Positions 9,002 through 19,654 of a stretch of DNA of 64,000 bases are shown piece by piece (the stretch's first letter is position 1; the number at the start of each line of letters is the position of its first letter). A program made the position numbers and the translations under genes. This DNA comes from Laburnicola sp. R22_1. Taxonomy: Eukaryota > Ascomycota > Dothideomycetes > Pleosporales > Didymosphaeriaceae. The notes below the pieces were generated by a model. That model was not told the DNA's origin, ran no database searches, and was given only the letters and a program-made list of their open reading frames with translations. The stretch spans positions 1,612,001-1,676,000 of the forward strand of contig JACONQ010000002.1 in NCBI GenBank assembly GCA_014281115.1, given 5' to 3'.

Positions 9002-10255
9002 TCACAACTCCCCACCAGCAAACTGCCCCGCCATCTCCACCACCTTACCCTCCAACCCATCCCACCCCCTTCCCCCCTTCACCCACCCCAATATCTCCCC
9101 CGCCCTCTCCATCGGCGCCTCCACCCCATCCTCCACCAACCCCGGCACATCCTCAGGAAACTTCCGCTCTGGGAACTGCTTGCGGTACACAGCGAGGAGT
9201 TTATTATAGTCCCAGCGTTCGACGAAGCCGAAGATGCGTTCGGAAGAGACGTCTGCGTAGAGGAGGGCAGCAATGTGTAGGAGTGCGCAGTCTTCGGTTG
9301 AGATGTAGAACTCTGCATGAAGAAGGTGGGGCGTTAGCGATCGATTTTGTTGTGGAGGTTAGTTGGATAGATAGAGCGTGTTAACATACGCGGCATCACC
9401 ATCTTACTAAAGAGATCAAAATTCTCCCCCGTGAAGGCGGCTTTAGCCCAGTGTATTGTCGACGGCGCGCCTTGTTTCTCGGGGACGAGGACGCGGCTGA
9501 AATTGCAATTGGGCAGCTGTATCAAATATTCTGTTAGCGTTTCTGTTCCATCCAATCCACTCTCCAAATCGTCGCAAGAGCTTGCTTACAATACTATTAA
9601 ACACGAAGTGCGGCTTCGTCTCCTCCACCCACTTCCAACACGTCTTTTCCGACTCGGCTTTCAGCGCGGCATATGAGTACTTGCCCTGCATGAGTGGCGG
9701 CTCGTCGGCGGGGAAGTCCCAGCACTTGCGGATGCCCTCTTCGTTGAAGCTGTATTGGTCGAGCACCTTTTCGACGCCAGGGCTGGGGAAGGTCGCCGCG
9801 ACGGAAGAGGAAGTGTAGACGACGCGTTTGACGGTGGGGGTTTTGGCGCAGGCGTTGAGCGCGTTGAGCGCGGATTTAATGCCGATGGGGACGGTGACGT
9901 GCGGGTCTTCGCCGTAGAGGGGGGACGCGACGTGGATGAAGCCGGAGGTGTCTGTGTAGTGGGGGTTTCTTGTAAGTCAAGGGTGGGGGAGGTAGATGGT
10001 AGGCAGTGAAGTACCTTTGACAACGTCGTCGTAGCATCCTTCGACGGTCATGTCCGGGACTGAAACTAGGTCAAGGTTCGCATCGTATTTCCCGTCGAAG
10101 TAGTCCGAGAGCCATTTGCTTTTCTCGACGTCGCGCACTGCGCCGCGGACGTGGTATCCTTTCTTCAGCAGCTGGTCCACTATGTGGCTGCCAATCAGTC
10201 CATTGACGCCTGTGACGAATATGGTGGCACCTGGGTGAATGGCGAGAGTTGGCAT
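9002..10255 (-). CDS. Extended SDR: NAD(P)-dependent aldehyde/ketone reductase (dihydroflavonol/cinnamoyl-CoA reductase-like)
   Basis: Four exons on the minus strand: 10255-10015, 9951-9590, 9516-9390, 9312-9002; introns of 63, 73 and 77 bp. The spliced product has 346 residues. The N-terminal Rossmann motif IFVTGVNGLIGSHI has the GxxGxxG pattern of extended SDRs. The catalytic YxxxK is present as YAALK, and TSSS lies upstream as the active-site Ser strand. A C-terminal helix runs GFVERWDYNKLLAVYRKQF. Such enzymes reduce aldehydes or ketones with NADPH (yeast Gre2 is a member); substrate cannot be predicted. The start chosen (10255) gives the usual short N-terminus; an in-frame Met at 10276 would add seven residues. 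Splice phases all match. Confidence 0.85.
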
Positions 10256-10769
10256 TTTGGAGGTGGTAGGGGGCATCGACAGAGGGGAAGTTGCTGAAGT
10301 AAGCAAGAAAGGGGTAGATAGCCAACAGTGCTGCAAATTTGCGGAAAACTGGCAAAAGACGTAAAGAGTTAATATACTCCGATTGAAGGATGAGTGAGAG
10401 CGGTAGAAGATGAGGCGGGGCGGGCAAGGCGTTTAAATAAGTGTGGAGGGATGGGCTGCGGGACAGTCGGTAAATGAGTCAGACCCAGAGGGATGCAGGA
10501 TAAGCGAACTTTGGATGGATAACTAACGCATGTGGGAATGGTGAGCGCACAAGTCGGCGAACAAGATGATTGAGCCTGATTCTAGCTACGAGTGCGGAAG
10601 TGTTATGCTGACAAATATCCATTTCCAGAGACGCTTAATGTCAGCAGGTATTTGGGCTGCGCAACATGGAGGCCTCGAGTCATTCTCATATCCTTTGTGG
10701 ATGTCGTAGCCGCCGTCCGAACTTCTGCTCAACCAAGCGTATGACTTCCTTTACTTACAGCCATGACTC
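10256..10769. other. Intergenic between SDR promoter and BTB-like gene 3' end
   Basis: 5' flank of the SDR gene and 3' flank of the gene at 10770. No supported gene. Confidence 0.35.
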
Positions 10770-11475
10770 CTAATCCTTGATGAACACGGAGCACTGTGTC
10801 CAAATGTGATTCCATAGCATGTAACAGCCTCTATCAACAGAAATAATGGGAGTTTGAGTCGAATCCCGGACTAGAACAACGCGAAGGAGCCGGGAAAGGA
10901 CTGAGTACGTCGTCGAGTTTTGAGAGATGTACAGTATTATCTCAGGACCAACACCATCGTCGGGATACGTGAAGAAACCAGTTGGCGGATACAGATGGTG
11001 CAGTCTCTTCATGGTGAATTCCTTGAACCCGGCCGCATCCAAATAATCTCCGAGGATCCAAGCCTTCACGCTGTCGCGAACCTGGATATGAAAATCGTTA
11101 TTAGGGAAGTGATATTGTAGTCGGTAATCATGGACGAATGCGACGAAAAATACGAAGGTTTCCGGCTCCATGTCTGAAATATCAACCCTGTAGGTCCTTG
11201 TACCAATAACAGTCCGGAAATAGCCCGAGTTGAAACGAAGCTGCTCCTTGGACATTCTCCAGGAGCGAGAATTTCTGGACTCCGAGATGACCGTGACTGT
11301 CACATAATTGGCGGCGGACCTTTGGGTGACATTAGCATGCATTGTGACGCCTTGATCCGGAGATGAAGGTGACTTACATTAAGGCCCTCTCCCAATCCTC
11401 CCAGGATTCTGTAGGAACATGTACCTCCTGATGAACTAACTTGGAGTTCCCACTAAAGAGAAAGGGGAAAGCCAT
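10770..11475 (-). CDS. BTB/POZ-like fungal protein
   Basis: Two exons, 11475-11378 and 11319-10770, joined by a 58-bp phase-2 intron (GTAAGT donor, GCTAATG branch-like, AAAG acceptor). The product has 215 residues. The block SKEQLRFNSGYFRTVIG, followed by VDISDMEPETFVFFVAFVHD and AWILGDYLDAAGFKEFTM, is the fungal BTB-like pattern: substrate strand, helix pair, then the ILGDxLxAxxF helix. These proteins mediate protein-protein contacts, often as Cullin-3 adaptors; the partner is unknown. The gene at 38044-39078 is a paralogue with the same block order and an intron at the same place and phase. That is why I chose the start MAFPF at 11475 rather than an upstream Met at 11631: both proteins then have about 30 residues before the intron. 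Confidence 0.68.
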
Positions 11476-12130
11476 GCTCAGGGCGTATGTTTTGTGTTTC
11501 AATCCCGTCCTCGTGGTGGAAGAATATTGGCAAGTAACAGGAGCGGTACAAGGGCGCCTAAAAGGGCCACACGCGAAGTGGAAGGCAACAGTGTGCCCTG
11601 GAAGTGCCTGGCAAAAAGCACTTGAGGCCATCGCAGGTTCGCCGCTCGACAGAAGCTCTTGCCAGCCTACTCCTCCTCCGCACTAGCAATCACTGCCCAT
11701 CTTCTTTTTTCTATCCGCCAAATGCGTAGCCCCTGCCCTCGCCCACCCTCGGTACAGCCCGTTCATTCGTACTTTCCTCACGCCTGTCTCCCGGACAATA
11801 TAAACAATAGACAGGCCGACCCTCAACTTCGAGATGTTGAGTTGTGATGATGCTATAGCTTCATAGACAGAAGCTAACTCTCCGGTACAAAGCTGGTTCG
11901 AATATCCGAGGGAGAAGTACGGAGGTGAAGAACGATTCAATTAAGAAGTTTGTGGAACAAAAAGACCAAAGAAAGGTTGGAAGTCGGCAAGTAGAGGAGA
12001 GTAGAATAAAGCAAAAGCAAAAGTACCTGATACCTCTACTACTACCCCCCAATTTGGATATCTCTTTGCAGCAATCCAGCCCCAGATGCCCCGTATATCC
12101 AACCAACGCCAACGCCAAGCAAGCCCCCTC
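11476..12130. other. Intergenic, no gene seen
   Basis: 5' flank of the BTB-like gene and 3' flank of DPM1. Short open frames lack any recognisable feature. Confidence 0.35.
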
Positions 12131-12971
<841 letters not shown>

Positions 12972-13129
12972 CGTGTCGGTTGTGTTGTGTCGTCTCCTCC
13001 TGCAGCTGTTTACGTTCACGTTGAGGTGTCCCTACCCCAATAATTCTCGAGCTCGGACCGCCCTAGCCCCGTTCGGCACCTCATCCTCATCCACAACCTT
13101 GCCGACCTCACCTCACCTAACCACAGAAC

Positions 13130-14512
13130 ATGCAGTCGTCGAGGCCATTAGCGCGAAAGAAGAATCTGCTGCTGGCATTCGATGCATTCGAAACACTGTA
13201 TAGACCAAACATACAAATACCCCAAGCATACGGCCAGGCAGCGCTACGTCACGGGATAAACTGCGTTGGAGACACGTACAACGAGCATCTACCGTATCGG
13301 GTACTAAAGGAAGAATTCCGACCCGTCCGAGATGCCTTCCGAAAAGCCTACAAGCAAGAAGCAGCCCAAAACCCAAACTACGGCAAAGTCACCGGCCTGG
13401 GCGCAGAACAATGGTGGACAAACGTACATGCACCCACCCCCTCCCATCCCAAATCCAGCACTAACACTCCCCCAAAGGTCATAAAAGGCACCTTCCAGCC
13501 CTTCCTAAAGCCTCAGCAAGAAGTCCCCGAAGCACTCGTAAAAGAACTCTGGACCCGCTACTCCAGCGGCGAAGGCTACGTCCTCTACCCCGACGTCCTC
13601 CCCTTCTTTCGGATGATCAAATCGCCCAAACTGCAGCATAACTTCCAAACCCCCTGGAGATGGGACAAAACCGTCGTCGGAATCATCACAAACTCGGACG
13701 ACCGCGTGCCTTCCATCCTTACCTCTCTGGGCCTGAAAGTCTCAGACAGACGCGTCGGCGTCCCCGCTCAACGCACTTACGAGTCCGCGGTGCAAGAGGA
13801 CATCAGCTTCGTCGTCCTCTCTTACGACGTTGGTCATGAGAAACCCCACCATCGCGTGTACGACGCCGCGACGCAGTTGCTGGAAGAGACGCTGGCGGAA
13901 GACGCCGATGCTTCCTCGCAGTCCATCGACGACTGGGAAAAGCTCTACGTCGGTGATTCGCTCGAGGAAGACTATTTCGGTGCCGTGAGAGCGGGCTGGA
14001 ATGCCGTATATATCGACCGACGCCAGTGGAGGAAGGAGGGCCAGTTGGCGAAAGCTCGCTTCGATGTGCTGCGTGATGTACCGCTTCATAGCTGTTCGTC
14101 GTCTCTGCTTGAGAAGAAGAAGAAGAAGTCTCGGGCTGAGGAACCTACTGGTATTGAGGACTTCGTGGACATCAACTTGATTCAAGGGCTGAGTGGGTTA
14201 GCGCGGTGGCCGAGAGAGGCGAAGACTATGAAAACATTCAAGGAAGCGAACAGGAGGCTCAACAGAGCGTTCCAGGCAAAAGAGGAGGAAAAGAGGAAAG
14301 AGCCGGAAAGAAAAAGGAAAGAGGAGGAAAGGAAGAGGAAAGAGGAGGAAAGAAAGAGGGAAGAGGAGGAAAGAGAGAGGAAAGAGGAGGAAAGAAAGAG
14401 GAAAGAAAGAGGAAAGAAGAGGAAAGAGAAGGAAAGAAAGAGGAATGAGGCGAGAAAGAAGCAAAGAATAATTGAGGGAGAGAAGGAGAACAAGATAGAT
14501 AAAGAAGAGTAG
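13130..14512 (+). CDS. HAD-superfamily hydrolase with a Lys/Glu-rich tail
   Basis: The reading frame is open throughout, but 13424-13477 has all the marks of a 54-bp intron (GTACATG donor, CACTAAC branch, AAAG acceptor). It is a multiple of three and has no stop; removal gives 442 residues. The HAD fold is shown by FDAFETLY (motif I, nucleophile Asp in the dehalogenase-like DAF form), GIITNSDDR (motif II), HEKPHHRVY (motif III Lys) and YVGDSLEEDYFGAVRAGWNAVYID (motif IV, given here as one block of the domain end). Gly is replaced by Glu in motif I (FET for the usual FGT). After about residue 330 the protein is a repetitive KEEERKRKEEE tail encoded by a purine-only tract; it may have grown by slippage. 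Substrate unknown. Confidence 0.8.
   Translation: MQSSRPLARKKNLLLAFDAFETLYRPNIQIPQAYGQAALRHGINCVGDTYNEHLPYRVLKEEFRPVRDAFRKAYKQEAAQNPNYGKVTGLGAEQWWTNVHAPTPSHPKSSTNTPPKVIKGTFQPFLKPQQEVPEALVKELWTRYSSGEGYVLYPDVLPFFRMIKSPKLQHNFQTPWRWDKTVVGIITNSDDRVPSILTSLGLKVSDRRVGVPAQRTYESAVQEDISFVVLSYDVGHEKPHHRVYDAATQLLEETLAEDADASSQSIDDWEKLYVGDSLEEDYFGAVRAGWNAVYIDRRQWRKEGQLAKARFDVLRDVPLHSCSSSLLEKKKKKSRAEEPTGIEDFVDINLIQGLSGLARWPREAKTMKTFKEANRRLNRAFQAKEEEKRKEPERKRKEEERKRKEEERKREEEERERKEEERKRKERGKKRKEKERKRNEARKKQRIIEGEKENKIDKEE
14277..14470 (+). repeat. Purine-only minisatellite within the HAD gene
   Basis: Almost 200 bases of G and A built on units like GGAAAGAGGAGGAAAGAAAG. It encodes charged repeats KEEERKR and is open in more than one frame on both strands. 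Such tracts slip easily and may form triplex DNA. Confidence 0.75.
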
Positions 14513-16364
14513 TGGAGAAGAAAGCGCTCTATATATTATATTTCAATGTACCTTCTTATAAAGTATCTATAGTTCTGTTCTATAGTTATGTGTTGTTAAA
14601 TTATCTACCTAGGGGTAGAACGACAAAGGCTTTCATCTCAAATAACATGACAAAAAAAGCAGAGCCCCCTGCTTAGTAATCAAAAAGATCGTCTATAGTT
14701 ATATAGCCAGCTTATATTTATAGAGTGGGAGTTACTCTCCTATACAAAAGGCACACTCTAATTATTCATATTTTATTTTGTAGAAAACCTCTCCCATACT
14801 AGATAATTACTAGCACTCTTAATACCCCTAACTTATCCTACTATTAAATTCTATTCACTAGCAAAACACCCTCCTATACATTCTAACAAACCTCTATACA
14901 CCTACGAAACACTGCCCTAGCCCTTCCACCATACCCTACACGTAACCCTAACCCCTACTGTAGTGGCGTCACACATCCCCACCCAACAAAACCTACCCTC
15001 AGTCCTTTACCCAATCATACGTGTATCCGACCCCAACATCTCACCCACACACCCCTCCAACAAACCTCCTACGCCTTCTTGCCTCATCCCATCATCCAAC
15101 CAAGTGTAAAAAGTCACCCCATATTGGATGATGCTTCTAGCCATGCTATCAACCAACAACATATCTTCAGCAAATTTATCCGCTTCGAAAAAGAAAAGAA
15201 AATCCGCGAAATGATCGTGCGAAATGTAACTGTAACCGCAAATCGAACTCGGAGGTTATCTATTTCCAAGAAATCCACCCGCAAGAAGAAAAGAACCACG
15301 AACGACAAAGATATACGTTCAACAACGGAACGGTAGCGGCAACATACAAGAGCATGATACACGCACGACAAGCCGCGAGAACAACCTCCACAGCCCACCT
15401 CAAACAACACACGAGCACCCATATTAATCTCCGTCTCCGCACACCGCTCATCATCTTTACATGTGAACAAAGCTGCATCCCACAACTATACATATATGGT
15501 AATCGTTATTTCGTGTATATTTTGTTACTACCACTATGTGCTAGGTACTAGGTTTTAGTGCCTCCTGTTTTACTCCTCTCTGTGTATAGTGCGGACTCGA
15601 CCTTGGTTAGAATCTCCACACGACGAAGATCTTCAATACATACATGGTAAAAGAAAATAACTAGCTATAACCCTTCTTTTCTGTGTACCAGCCCTGGAAA
15701 GTATCATGCATACATGTCATGTGAAAGCGAACAGTTTATGACGCGCTTCGCTCATCGTCCGGCACCCCGCGATCCCGCTCATCACTTATAGTCTTATACC
15801 AAACAAAAGCCAGCAACACAGCGTCTCCACATCACAAAAGCAGGAAAGAAAAGGAATAACGCAAAATACGAGGGTAGGCACCATAACATGAGCTAGCTAG
15901 CTACCCAAAATTCATGTTCCGCCTCTTCCGAGACTGGCACATAAGACACGTACCGCTCATGCATTTCCATGACTTCAGTCGTCTTCTACTCTTCCACGGT
16001 ATCATATGCATCCTCCCACCATAGGAAGATGAACGAAATGGAAAACAAGAAGTTCCTGGCCATGCATGGGCCGTCAAATATGGAACAAATGCACATGGGG
16101 GTCTGGCAAGTCAAAGTTCGCATATCCAAGCCCAACCCTCCAATCCCTTGTTTTCTTGTCGGGGGAAAATTGACTGTCATGCGCCGAACAAATACCATAG
16201 CTTCGAGGTCGTTGCGCTACAAGCGGTTGATAAGGAGAAAAGCTACTGGGCGGCATGCGGGCGGCAAATCGCTCGGTCCTAACATTATGCGTATAGCTCT
16301 TTCTTGAGGTGCAAGGTACCTAAGTAGCGACTGGTCACCCTAGAGCGCGTTGCAGGTGCCAAAG
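14513..16364. other. Long intergenic region with an AT-rich part
   Basis: About 1.85 kb without a supported gene. The part 14515-14900 is AT-rich and rich in TA and TATAG words, as in an old RIP-mutated repeat. The rest is of average composition. A short TAACCCTAACCCC word occurs near 14944, too short to be called telomeric. Confidence 0.4.
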
Positions 16365-18272
16365 TCACAACTCGTCATCCTCCTCCATCTTGGCTTCTAC
16401 TATGCTGGGAGCAGGAACATTGCCCTCAGAATTGCCTCGCTCTTTCTGGGCGTCTGCAAGCGTAGCACCCAAGCTCTTGCGCACGCCTTCGTCGAAACCA
16501 GGCAATGAGGCCCGATGCTTCTTGAATGGCGACGCTACCATGCCTGTGTCTAGGTCCGGAATTGCAGATTTGGCTGTCGAGCTTTCCGTGGTCATTTCGC
16601 TACCGGAGATGGGTGTACCAGAGATAGGGGAGCCTGAAAGGCCACGGTTCACAGCCTCTGGTGTCCGGTTGAGGGGCTCAGCGGAATGTTGGCGTTTGAG
16701 CTAAAAGCTGTCAGTATTGCAACAGTGCACACCGAATCGAACTGACCTTGATTTTTCGGACGCCTTCCTCGAGTTCACCCTCACGTAGAGCGTCCTCCGG
16801 AGACAACATTCCTTTGCCGCTCGGATCTTTGTCATCCTCCAAGTCTTCCACTTTGCTCTCGTCCTCATCATCAGCGTCACTATCCATCTCATTGCCGCCT
16901 CGCTTGATTTTAGGGTTGGCGTCTTTCTGCGAACCATCTCGGTAACCGGCAAAGTTTTTAGTGCCTGTTGCAGCGTTCAGTGGCTTCAGCGCACTCAGGT
17001 CTAGACCTCCGGACTTCCTCCTCGGAGCTGTAGCAGGCGACGCTTTCTCTTTCTCCGAGCCAAGAATCCCCATCTTGCGAAGTTGACCTAACAGACGTTA
17101 GCTAAGGTGCAGGTATGATAGAGACATGTGCATGCTTACGCTCTCCGCGGTACAGGAACGTGAAGACCGCATAAGGCTTATCCGGAGGATCTATGCCGGT
17201 CACTGTCTGGGTGCTGATCGATTTGGGGTCTAGCGTCTTCGGCTTTGCGAAACTCGTCGTGTGATCGACATCCTCGCCGTCGCCGCTACCATTCTGTGCC
17301 GAATTGTCGTCATCGTCATGCGCGTCAAATTGAGGAGAGTATTCACCACGCTTGACCTCGCCACTAGCAAGGACGCGGAATAGCGCCACCTTAATCTGAC
17401 CGGCGGCTTCGGGTTGCGGCGGCTCATCGTCCGAGTCTGAATCCGATGTGAAGAAGTCGTCGTTTCCTGAGAGCGATTCCACAGGCACGTCCTGGCTCTC
17501 GCCGTACCTCAGCACACCGTTGCTCCGTGACTCTTCGTCGTTGGCCTGCACCTCTCTCCGCTTCCTCCGCTTCTTCTCGAGACGCTGCTTCCTCCGCTCA
17601 ATTGTGGCCGCGACGTCCTTGCCTTCAAGATCTAGGCCATTCAGCCAGCGCTCCAGCCCGACTTCGCGGAAGAGAAACTCCCGCTCCGCCAGACCTCCGC
17701 CTTCCGATGCCGGGATGCTGACCCATCGCGAGTTCACCCACGTCTCCTCTCCGCGCCGCAGAAGAGTCGCCACTTCCTCTTTGACCCTTCCGTCAAAGTA
17801 GATGTATGCGGCAATGGTTTCGTTCGGCGACTCGGTCATGGGTTTGTAAGGTGCGACCAGTGGGCCGCTCTTGTTTCGCTCGCCGCCGAAGCCGGGCGCC
17901 CCACCAACAAGCTTCGGTCGCGGATATGGGTCGTCTTCGGTAGCCTTTGGCGTCGAGTACGGGACATGGAGACCTGGTGTGAGGAGCGTAATCGAGATGG
18001 CAAAGGTTGACTGCTCCGGTTTGTTCGCACCTACGGGGACCTTGGCGGGCGGGACGGGTATATACGCAGTGATGCGCTGGGACCTGCTTTGCTTCTGTAT
18101 TGAGTACTCAGGCAGAGGACCATTCGGCGTGTCTAGATTCTCGTTAGGGAGATAGGCGCAATAAAGGCTGAGGAAACCTACGTATCGACACCGCCTATTG
18201 CAAGCGTACCGTCAGTAATTGCGACCACCTTCATGCTTAGGAGGTACTTACCAGGCCCAAGAAGCAAGGCAT
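16365..18272 (-). CDS. DUF7918-like conserved fungal protein
   Basis: Five exons on the minus strand: 18272-18252, 18194-18182 (only 13 nt), 18132-17140, 17087-16747 and 16700-16365; introns of 57, 49, 52 and 46 bp. The product has 567 residues and all phases agree. It begins MPCFLGLAVSIHTPNGPLPEY. Visible features: an N-terminal beta-rich region, FDGRVKEEV, a basic segment RRKQRLEKKRRKRREV, acidic runs (SDSDSDDE), then GIDPPDKPYAVFTFLYRGE joined by the splice to RQLRKMGIL. The order, a beta domain then KPxAxFxFxYR and a following LxxxGIL, is what I recall of the fungal DUF7918 family. Basic and acidic low-complexity parts suggest a nuclear or chromatin protein; function unknown. The first two exons are inferred from splice signals and frame only. 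Confidence 0.62.
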
Positions 18273-19654
18273 TGCTGCGGTGGGTGTGCTTGTGCGTATA
18301 AGGAGCGATCGCCGGGACGATAGAGTGGCGGGGACTTCCCTAGAATATTAGATATGTCGACTCGACACAGCTCGGGCCCGAAGCGCCAAAGCTATGCTTT
18401 CTACGACAGAAGTTGTGGTAAGACAGGCGTGGGGGCTGGGGCGGGTGCGGCTATCAGGTGTACCTACGCTGAAATGTTGTGACGACGAGGGGACGGTGAG
18501 CCGCGCAGTCGCACCCGCGGGGTTGAATCACGAGCCAAAGGTTTGGCGCGTCGTGATGGTCGAGGGCGGCAGCAGCGGATTCAGGGCATCTCCGGGTGGT
18601 CGCAAACACGGTTCGGACCGGGTTGGAACAGTGTTGAGGTCGTGTTGTCGAGAGGCCCAGAGCTCTGCAGGTGTCGTAGGCGTGGCCCGGCCAATCACAC
18701 GGGCCGTCGCTAGTCGCTAACCCCGCATCGCCAGAAGCTGCTTTTGGCCCTTTCACCTCCACGTTCCATTTCATACACTAGTCCATTCACCGCCTTTGCC
18801 TGAAGCTAGATACCTAACCCGACGAACAGCACCACAGGTCAGATAGCATTCTGTACAACACTGGAATTGTCTTTTGCTACCCAAATACCGAAAAATACAA
18901 CCAATCCCGCACACAATCATCGAAAAGCCAGCACCGTCTTCTCTCGACCTGAGTGGATCAGGATCCAAACTGCTCCTGCACCTTACAACAGCTATATACG
19001 TGCCACATGTGAAATACTGCCCTACAGCTGTCAAAGCTGGCATGTACCAGAAAGCGGGCATTGCCCCACAGACAGGGCTAACTGCTAGCTTCTCGTACTA
19101 GAGGGATAATCCTGTTATGGCCTAGAACCATGGAGAATGTACAATATATAGTAAAGCAAGACATGCATACTCGAGGCTCTTGGAGGTCCTATGTCCGAGC
19201 GGTAACACTCATACATGATCCTGTACACTGCGCGTTGTGATCTTCGCCCTCCAGGACTACCAAGCTCACACCGGACAGCAGTTTCCCTAACGGAAGTAAG
19301 CACGTATGATGAACTCGCTCCACTACACAAAACGCGCACCTCGTACAAGTCATAACGTGCTTTTCCTATATTGTCTTTCACCAATTCTTACCCTCCAGCT
19401 TGAGGGCAACCATGGCTACTCGACATTTACACAATCCTACCTAGAACCCTCGTTCGAGATGATATATGATGTGCACCCACTCTATGACAGCCAATGAAAA
19501 TGCAAAACATCCATAACACATTACGAAAAGTCGCCAAAACGCTCAAAGATGCAGTAGCTCCAGACACGGAAAAGGAAACTCATTAACATGCACCATGTCG
19601 CTAAATAATACAAGCCTCACGCAAAGGCCATTTCAACCCATTCTCCCATCTCAT
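18273..19654. other. Intergenic, no gene seen
   Basis: 5' flank of the DUF7918-like gene and 3' flank of the channel gene. Small open frames on both strands show no recognisable protein. Confidence 0.35.

Noticed and set aside
11378..11631. Longer first exon for the BTB-like gene starting MASSAFCQ
   Set aside because: The added 52 residues are Cys/Arg/Thr-rich without features, and the paralogue at 39078 starts at the position matching 11475.
14206..14493. Extra plus and minus frames in the purine tract
   Set aside because: A purine-only tract has no stop in any plus frame and gives Ser/Leu/Phe repeats on the minus strand; only the HAD frame joins a domain.
14940..14960. TAACCCTAACCCC, telomere-like
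   Set aside because: Only about two units, internal, surrounded by ordinary sequence.
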